Shown here: piece by piece, positions 25,433-33,585 of the stretch
How the letters are laid out: every line of letters starts with the position of its first letter
Position numbering within the stretch: the stretch's first letter is position 1
NCBI RefSeq assembly: GCF_027531705.1
Contig: NZ_JAPZSP010000018.1
Span: 300,934 to 364,933, forward strand
Direction: 5' to 3'
DNA length: 64,000 nt
Source of the DNA: Flavobacterium sp.
GTDB lineage: Bacteria > Bacteroidota > Bacteroidia > Flavobacteriales > Flavobacteriaceae
Notes under the pieces: generated by a model
The model's input: only the letters and a program-made list of their open reading frames with translations
The model's database searches: none
What the model was told of the DNA's origin: nothing
Made by a program: the position numbers and the translations under genes

Positions 25433-26185
25433 CTACCAATTCATATTCGGATAAGCTAATTGCATATATTGCATTTGTGCTAAAAGATATCCCATATGTT
25501 CGCTGTGAATTCCTTGTTTTCCTCCTTTTTGGAAGTATTCAATTGTTGGAATTTGCAATGTTGCTTCTTCTAAAATTTCGTTTACTTTTTTAAAGTAATT
25601 TACTTTTAAAAGTGTTACATCTACTCCAATTCCTTCAGTTACCATTGCTTTATCAGCATCAGTTTGGTGGAAAAGTTCGTCTGTAAAAATCCATAAATCG
25701 TTGATAGCGGTTTGGATTCTGTTATGACTTTCCTCTGTTCCGTCGCCTAATCTTCTGATCCAATCGGAAGAAAATCTTGTGTGATAGGAAACTTCTTTGA
25801 TGCTTTTTTTGGCTATAGCTGATAAGGTTTCATCTTTACTATTTTGCAATTCTTCTAATACTAATAAATGATAAACATCGAACAGAAACTGTCTAGCAAT
25901 GGAATTGGCAAAATCTTGATTGGGCTGTTCGACCAACAAAACGTTTTTATATTCTCTTTCTTTTCTCAAGAAAGCGATTGTATCTTCTGTGGCATCGCCT
26001 CCAATTAATTTGGCTGCGTATTGGTAATAGCTTCGAACTTGACCGAATAAATCTAGAGAAATATTGGTCATTGCAATATCGGTTTCTAGACTTGGCCCAT
26101 GTCCGCAAAGTTCACCGAGACGTTGTCCTAGAATTAGAGAATTATCTGCAATTCCGTATATGTATTGAATTAAATTTTTGTTCAT
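25433..26185 (-). CDS. paaC: Phenylacetyl-CoA epoxidase structural subunit PaaC
   Basis: Ferritin-like subunit that scaffolds PaaA in the epoxidase, 250 aa. Motifs: DNSLILGQRLGELCGHGP, the DLFGQVRSYYQYAA segment, KEVSYHTRFSSDWIRRLGDGTEES and the C-terminal GIHSEHMGYLLAQMQYMQ. ATG 26185 (MNKNLIQYIYG) is chosen. An upstream in-frame extension is translated from a GGTTGTA repeat (PTTYNLQPTTYNL) and is unlikely to be real. Confidence 0.94.
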   Translation of the reverse strand: MNKNLIQYIYGIADNSLILGQRLGELCGHGPSLETDIAMTNISLDLFGQVRSYYQYAAKLIGGDATEDTIAFLRKEREYKNVLLVEQPNQDFANSIARQFLFDVYHLLVLEELQNSKDETLSAIAKKSIKEVSYHTRFSSDWIRRLGDGTEESHNRIQTAINDLWIFTDELFHQTDADKAMVTEGIGVDVTLLKVNYFKKVNEILEEATLQIPTIEYFQKGGKQGIHSEHMGYLLAQMQYMQLAYPNMNW

Positions 26186-26189
26186 TTTG

Positions 26190-26277
26190 AAAAGGTTATA
26201 GGTTGTAGGTTGTAGGTTGTAGGTTGTAGGACATTCATTTTTTCCTAATACCAAAAACCTAATACCTATCACCTAAT
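26190..26277. repeat. GGTTGTA-type inverted heptamer tract, paaB-paaC
   Basis: Left arm with four consecutive GGTTGTA units after GGTTATA, a short AT-rich loop, and a right arm CCTAATACC, AAAAACCTAATACC, TATCACCTAATT. It lies directly between paaC start and paaB stop. Confidence 0.75.
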
Positions 26278-26558
26278 TACATATGTTTTAACTCGTCAGG
26301 CAATTCATAGAATGTTGGATGACGGTAGGCTTTGTCCTTTGCAGGATCGAAAAGTTCGGCGCTGTCGTCTGGATTTGAAGCTGTGATTTGTGCTGATGGA
26401 ACAACCCAAATACTTACTCCTTCCATTCTACGTGTGTAAACATCACGTGCGTTTTCTAATGCCATTGTTGCATCGCTTGCGTGTAAACTTCCGCAATGGC
26501 GGTGTTCTAATCCGTTTTTACTTCTTATAAATACTTCCCAAAGTGGCCAATTCTTCAT
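26277..26558 (-). CDS. paaB: Phenylacetyl-CoA epoxidase subunit PaaB
   Basis: Small subunit of the epoxidase, 93 aa, close to the 95 aa of the Escherichia coli protein. Motifs: WEVFIRSKNGLEHRHCGSLH, ATMALENARDVYTRR and SIWVVPSAQI. It bridges PaaAC units in known complexes. Repeat tracts lie on both sides. Confidence 0.95.
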   Translation of the reverse strand: MKNWPLWEVFIRSKNGLEHRHCGSLHASDATMALENARDVYTRRMEGVSIWVVPSAQITASNPDDSAELFDPAKDKAYRHPTFYELPDELKHM

Positions 26559-26560
26559 AG

Positions 26561-26637
26561 TGTTAAGGTTGTAGGTTGTAGGTTGTAGGTTGTAGGAAAC
26601 TTCTAAGACCTACCACCCAATACCTAACACCTAATTT
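26561..26637. repeat. GGTTGTA-type inverted heptamer tract, paaA-paaB
   Basis: Left arm AAGGTTGTAGGTTGTAGG with two more units, a loop with AAACTTCTAAG, and right arm ACCTACCACCCAATACC, TAACACCTAATT. Nearly the same design as 26190-26277, only about 280 bp away on the other side of paaB. Confidence 0.75.
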
Positions 26638-27592
26638 ATATTGCTTGTTTTACTTCTTTGTTTGCTTGTTTTTCAGCGTAAGCCATTGCAGCGTCGCGAA
26701 CCCATTTTCCTTTTTCCCATGCGTTAACTCTTGCAGAGATACGTTCTTTATTACATGGTCCGTGGCCTTTTACAACTTGCCAAAATTCGTCCCAATTCAT
26801 TTCGCCAAAATCGTAGGATTTTTTTTCTTCGTTCCATTTTAAATCTGGATCTGGAATGGTTAGACCAATCATTTTAGCTTGAGGAACTGTTTGGTCTACA
26901 AATTGTTGACGCAAATCGTCGTTGCTTTTACGTTTTAATTTCCATTTCATTGATTGTTCGGTGTGAACCGATTCGGCATCTAATGGTCCGAGCATCATTA
27001 ACGCTGGCCACCACCAACGGTTCAATGCATCTTGTGCCATTTCTTTTTGTTCTGGAGTTCCTTCTGCTAAGGTCATCATTATTTGAAAACCTTGACGTTG
27101 GTGAAAACTTTCTTCTTTGCAAACACGAACCATTGCTCTTGCGTATGGTCCGAAAGAAGTTGAACATAAAGGCACTTGATTTATAATAGCAGCGCCATCA
27201 ACTAGCCAACCAATTGCGCCCATATCGGCCCAAGTTAGTGTTGGATAATTGAAAATACTAGAATATTTTGCTTTTCCAGAATGCAATTGTTCGTATAATT
27301 CTTCGCGTGATACACCTAGAGTTTCACAAGCAGAATATAGGTATAATCCGTGACCAGCTTCGTCTTGGATTTTAGCCAAAAGCGCTACTTTTCGTTTTAA
27401 CGATGGTGCACGTGTTATCCAATTTCCTTCTGGTAGCATTCCTACGATTTCGGAATGTGCGTGTTGGGAAATTTGACGAATGTGTGTTTGACGGTATTTT
27501 TCGGGCATCCAATCTTTGGGTTCGATTTTTTCGTCTCTTGCAATTCGTGCATCGAAGATTTCTTCTAAATTTTTTACTTCTTTTTCTGACAT
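26636..27592 (-). CDS. paaA: Phenylacetyl-CoA epoxidase catalytic subunit PaaA
   Basis: Di-iron monooxygenase subunit that epoxidises the ring of phenylacetyl-CoA, 318 aa. The di-iron ligands are visible as Glu48 ([11 protein letters not shown]), Glu78 and His81 ([18 protein letters not shown]) and Glu161/His164 ([11 protein letters not shown]). It is the first gene of the paaABC-paaD group. No good -7 box is seen directly upstream, so it may be read from the paaE promoter. Confidence 0.96.
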   Translation of the reverse strand: MSEKEVKNLEEIFDARIARDEKIEPKDWMPEKYRQTHIRQISQHAHSEIVGMLPEGNWITRAPSLKRKVALLAKIQDEAGHGLYLYSACETLGVSREELYEQLHSGKAKYSSIFNYPTLTWADMGAIGWLVDGAAIINQVPLCSTSFGPYARAMVRVCKEESFHQRQGFQIMMTLAEGTPEQKEMAQDALNRWWWPALMMLGPLDAESVHTEQSMKWKLKRKSNDDLRQQFVDQTVPQAKMIGLTIPDPDLKWNEEKKSYDFGEMNWDEFWQVVKGHGPCNKERISARVNAWEKGKWVRDAAMAYAEKQANKEVKQAI

Positions 27593-27603
27593 AATTTTTT
27601 GAA

Positions 27604-27709
27604 TTAGTGTTCAGTGTTCAGTCGCCGTAATACTTTACTTTGCAGTAACTTTGAACGATTATTGTTTTTTTTTCTTTTGAACCATTAAGTTATTAAGGTT
27701 CATTAAGAT
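27604..27709. repeat. Short-unit repeats upstream of paaA
   Basis: Two tracts: TTAGTGTTCAGTGTTCAGT (27604-27622) and ACCATTAAGTTATTAAGG with TTCATTAAG (27679-27709). With structured repeat copy 6 they fill the 256-bp gap between paaA and paaE. Confidence 0.45.
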
Positions 27710-27754
27710 TTTGTTGTTTTATATTTCTAAATTTTATTCAATTCGTTTACTTTT

Positions 27755-27851
27755 TAGCCCTGATTGGAGGGAAAAGCTCCCGATTTTTATCGGGACTTTG
27801 GAAGGAAAGCAGGAAAATGGATTGCAAAAATGCCCAAACCATTCGCTCCTA
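27755..27851 (+). repeat. Dispersed structured repeat, copy 6
   Basis: TAGCCCTGATTGG, hairpin arms GCTCCCGAT and ATCGGGAC, AAAGCAGGAAAATGG, then GCCCAAACCATTCGCTCCTA. The final CTA is the complement of the paaE stop codon. The element lies between paaE and paaA, antisense to the operon. Confidence 0.78.
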
Positions 27852-28922
27852 AACCCCAAAATCAACCACTACTTTGTCGGTTGTTGGGACGGCTTGACAG
27901 CTTAAAACCAATCCTTTTGCGACTTCGTGTGCGTCGAGCGCGTAGTTTACTTTCATTTCGACTTCGCCTTCTAAAACTTTGCATTTGCACGTGCTGCATA
28001 CACCGCCTTTGCAGGCAAATGGTAAATCGGCTCCAGCTGCTAATGCGCCATCTAGAATGTTATCGTAAGCTTCGTCCATCACGAAATGGAATTCTTTTCC
28101 GCCGTCGATGATGGTGATGTCGGTTCCGTTTACTTTATTTTCTACAATTCTTTGAATTCGTTTTTTGTCTTCTTCGGTAATCCCAGAAGTGAACAACTCG
28201 TAATGTATTTTATCTTGATCCAATCCGGCAGCTTTTAATTCGTCGCGCAGCAGAAAAATCATATCTTCTGGTCCGCAGATGAAACAATCGTCGGTTGCTG
28301 GAATATCAATTATTTTTTCGGTTAAAACCTGAATTTTTTCTTTGGTAAATCTTCCGTTAAACAATTCGGATGCTCGATGTTCTTTGGTTAGGAAATGAAA
28401 AATTTCGAAACGATTGAAATACACGTTTTTAAGTTGTTCAATTTCTTCTTTAAAGATAATGGATTTTACGGAACGATTTAAATAAAATAATTTAAAAGTG
28501 CTGTTTGGCTCTGATTTTAAATGTGTTTTTATGATAGACAGAATTGGCGTGATGCCGCTTCCTGCTGCGAATGCTATGTAATTTTTGGCTTTTTGCGTGT
28601 CAATTTCTACATTGAACTTTCCGCTTGGTGGCATTATTTCTAGGACATCGCCACTTTTTAGCGTTTCGTTTACGTAGGTTGAAAACAATCCGCCATTGAT
28701 TTTTTTAACGGCTACTTTCCATTTATCTTCGATTGGAGACGAACATAATGAATAGGAACGACGGACATCTTCGCCGTCAATCATCGCTTTAAGCGTAAGA
28801 TGTTGTCCTGGTTTGTATTGAAATTCTTGCTTTAATTCTTGTGGGATTTCGAAAGAAAGTACTGAACAATCTTTGGTTTCCTTGTAAATATCGGCAATTT
28901 TTATGTTGTGAAATTTTGACAT
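27849..28922 (-). CDS. paaE: Phenylacetyl-CoA epoxidase reductase PaaE
   Basis: Ferredoxin-NADP-reductase-type electron donor of the epoxidase, 357 aa. It has an FAD-binding motif (RRSYSLCSSP), a nucleotide-binding domain (AFAAGSGITPILSIIK; CFICGPEDMI) and a C-terminal plant-type [2Fe-2S] domain (CKGGVCSTCKC ... LSCQAVP). ATG 28922 (MSKFHNIKIADI) is chosen over 28949; it is downstream of the predicted promoter and operator. It is the first gene after the divergently controlled TetR region, likely the start of the catabolic operon. Confidence 0.94.
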   Translation of the reverse strand: MSKFHNIKIADIYKETKDCSVLSFEIPQELKQEFQYKPGQHLTLKAMIDGEDVRRSYSLCSSPIEDKWKVAVKKINGGLFSTYVNETLKSGDVLEIMPPSGKFNVEIDTQKAKNYIAFAAGSGITPILSIIKTHLKSEPNSTFKLFYLNRSVKSIIFKEEIEQLKNVYFNRFEIFHFLTKEHRASELFNGRFTKEKIQVLTEKIIDIPATDDCFICGPEDMIFLLRDELKAAGLDQDKIHYELFTSGITEEDKKRIQRIVENKVNGTDITIIDGGKEFHFVMDEAYDNILDGALAAGADLPFACKGGVCSTCKCKVLEGEVEMKVNYALDAHEVAKGLVLSCQAVPTTDKVVVDFGV

Positions 28923-28940
28923 AACCACTGAATAATTTTT

Positions 28941-28958
28941 AACTAACACTTGTTAGTT
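28941..28958. promoter_or_regulatory. 18-bp palindromic operator upstream of paaE
   Basis: AACTAACA-CT-TGTTAGTT is a perfect 8-bp-arm palindrome, typical of TetR-family operators. It starts just downstream of the -7 box at 28966-28973, about +1 to +18, where a repressor would block initiation or elongation. A related TAAC-N4-GTTA site lies upstream of the TetR gene (29676-29689). Confidence 0.7.
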
Positions 28959-28965
28959 TGTTATG

Positions 28966-28973
28966 CAAATTTA
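28966..28973 (-). promoter_or_regulatory. -7 box of the paaE promoter
   Basis: Minus-strand TAAATTTG, a full TAnnTTTG match, 43 bp before the paaE ATG and directly upstream of the palindrome. No convincing -33 TTG is seen. Confidence 0.55.
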
Positions 28974-29035
28974 GTGAAAATTTTGATATGTTACGAAAAC
29001 GTTATATTTTTTTTGCTTTAAGTATTTTTCTATTT

Positions 29036-29060
29036 CTCGCAAAGACGCAGAGACGCAAAG
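29036..29060. repeat. GACGCA/CGCAAAG short-unit repeat
   Basis: TCTCGCAAAGACGCAGAG followed by ACGCAAAG, downstream of the TetR gene. It belongs to the short-unit junction repeats. Confidence 0.45.
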
Positions 29061-29073
29061 TTTTCTTGTCTTT

Positions 29074-29643
29074 TTATACAATTCCGTTTAATAAAACTTG
29101 AATCATAGTTGCTTTTAGGACTTCGGGTTTGATGTTTTTTTTCTTTCCGTACCAAAGATAAAGTGTTCTTAGTGTTGATAGCGTTGAGAAAATTATAACT
29201 TCGATGTTTAGGTTTTTTATTTCGCCGTTGGCTATTCCGGTTTTGATTATTTGTCGGAAACTTTCTTCGTAGTCGTTTCGCATTTTGATGAAATATATTA
29301 AATCATCGTCGGTTAAGTGCATCCAATCGTTGTTTAGGCAGGCTAAAGCATCTGAATTTCTGAGCGTAATATCGATGTGAAGTTGTATAACTCGTTCGAT
29401 TTTTTGGATGGTTGTGACGTTCGAAGCAAGGATTTCATCGATTACGGAAGTAAATTCTTCGGCAATTTCAATGATGATTAAAACTAGAATTTCTTGTTTG
29501 GACTTGATGTGATTATACAAACTTGCGGCTTTGATGTCCATAGCTTGAGCAATGTCACGCATGGTTACTGCGCTGTAACCTTTTTCTTTGAAAAGTTTTG
29601 CGGATACATTTACAATTTCGGTTTTGCGGTCGGTAATCTTCAT
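29074..29643 (-). CDS. TetR/AcrR family repressor, probable PaaR-type regulator
   Basis: A 189-aa TetR-family regulator. The N-terminal helix-turn-helix is AVTMRDIAQAMDIKAASLYNHIKSKQEIL (about residues 25-53); the C-terminal ligand domain is variable. ATG 29643 (MKITDRKTEIV) is chosen because an upstream in-frame TTG start lies within the -7 box. It is next to paaE, and both genes have TAAC-N4-GTTA palindromes, so control of the paa genes with phenylacetyl-CoA as effector is likely (inference from PaaR systems). Confidence 0.85.
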   Translation of the reverse strand: MKITDRKTEIVNVSAKLFKEKGYSAVTMRDIAQAMDIKAASLYNHIKSKQEILVLIIIEIAEEFTSVIDEILASNVTTIQKIERVIQLHIDITLRNSDALACLNNDWMHLTDDDLIYFIKMRNDYEESFRQIIKTGIANGEIKNLNIEVIIFSTLSTLRTLYLWYGKKKNIKPEVLKATMIQVLLNGIV

Positions 29644-29649
29644 ACGAAC

Positions 29650-29657
29650 CAAATATA
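29650..29657 (-). promoter_or_regulatory. -7 box of the TetR gene
   Basis: Minus-strand TATATTTG, 6 bp before the ATG at 29643, giving a nearly leaderless mRNA. It supports the shorter start of the regulator. Confidence 0.55.
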
Positions 29658-29675
29658 AAGATTTTTTTGACTTGG

Positions 29676-29689
29676 GTAACTTTTGTTAC
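29676..29689. promoter_or_regulatory. Possible second TetR operator
   Basis: GTAAC-TTTT-GTTAC. Its core TAACTTTTGTTA matches the paaE operator core TAACACTTGTTA at 10 of 12 positions. It is centred about 35 bp upstream of the expected TetR start point, suiting autorepression. Confidence 0.45.
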
Positions 29690-29783
29690 TGAAATATAGA
29701 TTGGATAGTTTTAATTTTGCTTCAGAAATCCATTCATTTGGAACACAGATTTAAAAAATTATAGAAATTTTAAAAATATAAAT

Positions 29784-30092
29784 ATGGGATTATTAAGCAT
29801 GTTGGGTTTTGGTGGGAAATCGGAAAGCGTGAAAGATTTTATGGACAAAGGAGCAGTTATTATTGACGTGAGAACCGTTGGAGAATTTCAAAGTGGTCAT
29901 ATTAAAGGTTCGAAAAACATTCCGTTGGATACTATTTCTTCTAAAGTTAATGAAATAAAAAGATTAGAAAAACCTGTTATCGTTTGTTGTAGAAGTGGAA
30001 TGAGAAGTGCGCAAGCAAACTCAATTTTAAAAAGCAACGGAATTGACAGTATGAATGGCGGTGGCTGGCAAAGTCTTGAAAGTAAATTGTAA
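29784..30092 (+). CDS. Single-domain rhodanese-like protein
   Basis: A 102-aa sulfurtransferase-fold protein. Conserved IIDVRTVGEFQSGHIKGSKNIPL and the active-site loop CCRSGMRS with Cys69. No signal peptide. It is transcribed divergently from the TetR gene; a TAATTTTG box lies at 29712-29719. It may handle sulfane sulfur. I see no evidence that it belongs to the paa pathway. Confidence 0.9.
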   Translation: MGLLSMLGFGGKSESVKDFMDKGAVIIDVRTVGEFQSGHIKGSKNIPLDTISSKVNEIKRLEKPVIVCCRSGMRSAQANSILKSNGIDSMNGGGWQSLESKL

Positions 30093-30128
30093 TTGTATTG
30101 ATTTAAAAATAGTTATTGGTTATTTGTA

Positions 30129-30166
30129 AAAACGGCTCATGAAGTTATTTCAGAGCCGTTTTTTTT
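30129..30166. terminator. Bidirectional terminator
   Basis: 10-bp stem AAAACGGCTC / GAGCCGTTTT, a 14-nt loop and T/A runs on both sides. It serves the rhodanese gene on plus and the 578-aa gene on minus, whose stop codon it reaches. Confidence 0.9.
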
Positions 30167-31901
30167 ATTTCTGTAAATTCCAAATTATTTCATAATCTTT
30201 GTTTTGGGTTTCTTTTTCTTTTAGTTCGGTTAAAGCTTTTTTAAGAGCACTATTAAAATTATCAATTTGAACAATTTGAGAGTACAATTCTCTTGTTAAA
30301 CCTTCGCCTTTTTTCTTAAAAACTTTTTCAACGTTTATAGGCAACCCTAACAATTTGATACTAAAATACTTTGTATTTCCTACCGATGATCTAAAACCGC
30401 CATTGGAAGCTCCGTCTAGTCCAACCAATAAAGTTGGGTTCATAAACACTTTTCCTTTTTCCTCACTTAATTCGATATTCATTTTTATTTTTAATAACGC
30501 ATCTGATTTTGATTCGTTTAATAAAGCATTTTCACCTTGTAGCCTTATTGATGCTGTACTCAATGGTATTATTGGATTTAATCCTTTGTATGATTTCAAA
30601 AATGCTTCGTTGTTGTTTTTTTCTTCTAAAAAGAATTGTTGCACATTTTCGTAAGATGGAACTGTTGGAATAGTTGTTTCAGGCAAAATAGTTCCGTTTG
30701 TAATTTCTGAAACAGTCGCGGTAAACTTTTTATACATTTCTGACAATACCTCATCTTGCCAAACATCTGGAATTTGTGGAAATTGAATAGTTGTTTCGGT
30801 AATTGTATTTTGCAACCTATCCGTTTTAGAACCTTGAGAATAAGTAGTTCCTTGAATACTCATTGTAGCAACTGCTATTTTTTTTGCTAAATTAATTGGC
30901 ATAGAAAAAGCAGCATTTCCTTTTTCCGTAATTACTTTCACACCATTTGCTTCTGATTCTAATTTATATCCATAAAACTGCTCTCCTTTGTTGGTTACAT
31001 TTACCCACATTCCATCGTTTGATCCAGTTAATGCATCGATTGGTTCTTTAAAAAAGCCAGAATTGTTGGTTGTTTTAACTAAACTTTGTTCAGCAATAGC
31101 AATATAAGCGTTTTTGAAATTAAAACCTTTGTTACTCGTTTCAATGTTTCTAAATGCTTGAAATGGAATAACAACTTGGGCAGCAGGTTTTACATAAGCG
31201 ACCAGATATAAACTACGCAATCCAATCATTGTGGCAACAATATCAACCCTAACCAATGCATCTTTTTGAGTAGAAAAATTTGACAACTCTAAAGTCACAT
31301 CTTTGGTAATATCAATATTAGCATTTGCTTTTTGACCATTGACTGACAGCAACTTGATATTGTTTTTTGGCAATGGAACTTCAAACGATCCTTCGATGAT
31401 ACCATTCTTTTCAAAAACTATTTTTTTTGGTCCAGAATTTGGATTTTCACAAATAGTATGAACTCCGTATGAAGCATGTTTTATTTCTTTTCCGTTTACT
31501 TTTATTGTTCCAGCATACTTATGAAACTTGAAATCATTTTTTGAAGTAAGCATTATCATCGAAAAATCTCCATTATTTATCCATTCATCTCCAAGAAAAT
31601 CATTCACTACAAGTCCTAAATCTTTTGAATAAATATTAGTTCCGATAGAAGCCACTACATCTACATCGTTCAGATTATCAATTGTGCTTACAGCACCTAT
31701 TGTTCCGCCAGCTACATTGCCTATAGCTTTGGTTGCTTTTGCTACAACTTTTTGAAAAAAGCCACCTCCCGCTTTTTTTTCATTTTTTTCAACTTTAGTT
31801 GAATCGGTCTCTTTTTTACCTGTTATTTTTTTCAAAAACTGTCCTTGTGAACTATTTATTGAAAAAAATAAGACTAGAATTAAAATTATTTTAGATTTCA
31901 T
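30165..31901 (-). CDS. Hypothetical secreted 578-aa protein (third gene of surface operon A)
   Basis: Unknown function. Signal peptide MKSKIILILVLFFSINSSQGQ. A lysine-rich stretch and a GGGFFQKVVAKATKAIGNVAGG segment (about residues 45-70) follow, then a long beta-rich region with no domain I recognise. The C-terminus is mixed charged helix. It is the last gene after a lipoprotein and a T9SS-sorted propeller protein, probably one transcript from the operator at 34619. Confidence 0.7.
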   Translation of the reverse strand: MKSKIILILVLFFSINSSQGQFLKKITGKKETDSTKVEKNEKKAGGGFFQKVVAKATKAIGNVAGGTIGAVSTIDNLNDVDVVASIGTNIYSKDLGLVVNDFLGDEWINNGDFSMIMLTSKNDFKFHKYAGTIKVNGKEIKHASYGVHTICENPNSGPKKIVFEKNGIIEGSFEVPLPKNNIKLLSVNGQKANANIDITKDVTLELSNFSTQKDALVRVDIVATMIGLRSLYLVAYVKPAAQVVIPFQAFRNIETSNKGFNFKNAYIAIAEQSLVKTTNNSGFFKEPIDALTGSNDGMWVNVTNKGEQFYGYKLESEANGVKVITEKGNAAFSMPINLAKKIAVATMSIQGTTYSQGSKTDRLQNTITETTIQFPQIPDVWQDEVLSEMYKKFTATVSEITNGTILPETTIPTVPSYENVQQFFLEEKNNNEAFLKSYKGLNPIIPLSTASIRLQGENALLNESKSDALLKIKMNIELSEEKGKVFMNPTLLVGLDGASNGGFRSSVGNTKYFSIKLLGLPINVEKVFKKKGEGLTRELYSQIVQIDNFNSALKKALTELKEKETQNKDYEIIWNLQK

Positions 31902-31907
31902 TTTCGT

Positions 31908-33563
31908 TTAATTTACGATTAATTTTTGTGTTGTTTTATTTCCGTTTTTTTCAATTTCAATAAAATAAGTTCCTTTGTCTAAATTGTTTTTTGATACAAA
32001 AGAATCAAGTTTGAACTCTTTAACTTTTTGACCAATGATTGAATAAATTTTAACATTTGCTCCCACCATTTCAATGCTAGTTTCAATAGTAAATTCGCCT
32101 TTGGATGGATTAGGAAATAATAATATTTCGTTATCGAAACTTTTCTGATCAATACTCAACGAGCTTTCATACTGATATAAGTTATCTTCATTTCCACTTG
32201 AACCTTTACCCCAGAAATAGAGTTTGTTGTTAAGCTCAAAAAAACCAAAAGGATCACTACTTAATTTTATTCCCATTACAACCAATGGATCAACATCAAT
32301 TTCTAATTGTGTATTAGATGTCAAACCATTACTTTTCCATACTTCGGCATTTGCATTAGAACCAATATCTCTAGCTTGAAACCATAATGCTCCATTGAAA
32401 GTTGATAAATTTTGAGCATAACTTAAATTAGAATGCACTTGTAAACTACCTGAAACTGTTCCGTTAGATTTGTATAATTGCTGTGAAGCATTAGTTCCTT
32501 GATAATTAATAAACCAAATATTATCTATATCGGTTGCAGAATATCCTGCATCACTAATACCATTTGTCACATTTGGAATCACTTCTATTGTTCCATCTGC
32601 TGTTCCATCTGTCCTCCATAATGATGTATTAATCCCGTTATTGGCTATAAAAAAGCAATATTGACCATTCATTTTCAAATGCAATCCCATTGCTTGGGTT
32701 GTCAATGAATTTCCATTTGGATTTATATTTTTGAGCATAAAAGTTCCAGCTGCTGTTCCATCACTCACATAAGGCTCGTAACCATCAACTGTATTATGAG
32801 CAAAGAAAATTACTTTATTACCTAACTTTGCCATATCTTGATTTACTATGTAAAAAGGTTCTGCAACAGGAATTTGTTCTGTTCCTTCAATTGTTCCATC
32901 TGTTTTCCAAAGCTTGCTTTCAAATCCTACACTTTGAGCAATAAACAATATAGAGCTTTGAATTTTACAAAAACCCGATGCTTGACTACTTCCTGTGCCA
33001 GACTTCACATCTTTTATCATGGTAGTCCCTGCTGTAGTACCATTTGTTTTCCATATTTCTTTTCCGTTAACACTATCATATGCAGAAAAGAAAAGTATAT
33101 TTCCATCTACAGAATAATTTTTTTTGTGTCCAGAAACACTATAATAAACTCCTGCATTAGAAAATCCAGACGCAGCTTGAAATTCATATACTAAAGAGGT
33201 TCCTGCAGTTGTTCCATCAGATTTCCAAATTTTATCAATAGAAGCAATACTAGGTGAAAAAGTAATATCGCTTGTAATTACATAAACAAAATCTTGTGCT
33301 GGAATTATATTTGAAATATTTGTACTTCCACCCAAACTAGAAATCCCCATAGTTCCAGCCGATGTCCCATCTGTAACACATAAAATATTGCTCCCAGTGC
33401 CCGAATAAAATACTTTTCCGTTCCATTTTGCATAATTTAAATCGGCCTTGTTTGAATTTCCTGTTGGTTTTAATGATGATGTTACATTTTTTATAACTGT
33501 TGCAGTTTGAGCTTCTAGAATTGTAACTAATAATAAAAACACTATTGCAAATATCTTTTTCAT
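31908..33563 (-). CDS. Secreted ELWxxDGT-repeat protein with T9SS type A sorting domain
   Basis: A 551-aa secreted protein. Signal peptide MKKIFAIVFLLLVTILEAQ; ATG 33563 is chosen over an unlikely upstream extension to 33620. The body has at least six repeats of the IWKTDGTxxGT / LWRTDGTADGT type, predicting a beta-propeller. The C-terminal 75 residues (LFPNPSKGEFTIET ... GTYFIEIEKNGNKTTQKLIV) are a type IX secretion type A sorting domain, so it should be surface-attached or released. It is the middle gene of surface operon A. Confidence 0.9.
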   Translation of the reverse strand: MKKIFAIVFLLLVTILEAQTATVIKNVTSSLKPTGNSNKADLNYAKWNGKVFYSGTGSNILCVTDGTSAGTMGISSLGGSTNISNIIPAQDFVYVITSDITFSPSIASIDKIWKSDGTTAGTSLVYEFQAASGFSNAGVYYSVSGHKKNYSVDGNILFFSAYDSVNGKEIWKTNGTTAGTTMIKDVKSGTGSSQASGFCKIQSSILFIAQSVGFESKLWKTDGTIEGTEQIPVAEPFYIVNQDMAKLGNKVIFFAHNTVDGYEPYVSDGTAAGTFMLKNINPNGNSLTTQAMGLHLKMNGQYCFFIANNGINTSLWRTDGTADGTIEVIPNVTNGISDAGYSATDIDNIWFINYQGTNASQQLYKSNGTVSGSLQVHSNLSYAQNLSTFNGALWFQARDIGSNANAEVWKSNGLTSNTQLEIDVDPLVVMGIKLSSDPFGFFELNNKLYFWGKGSSGNEDNLYQYESSLSIDQKSFDNEILLFPNPSKGEFTIETSIEMVGANVKIYSIIGQKVKEFKLDSFVSKNNLDKGTYFIEIEKNGNKTTQKLIVN

Positions 33564-33585
33564 AACATTACTTTTTTTTAAGTTA

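Noticed and set aside
25433..26272. Longer paaC with an N-terminal extension
   Set aside because: The extra residues (PTTYNLQPTTYNL) are translation of a GGTTGTA repeat; the start at 26185 gives the normal family length.
26190..26637. GGTTGTA tandem tracts as a CRISPR array
   Set aside because: Units are 7 bp, directly adjacent with no unique spacers, and the second half is inverted. No cas genes are present.
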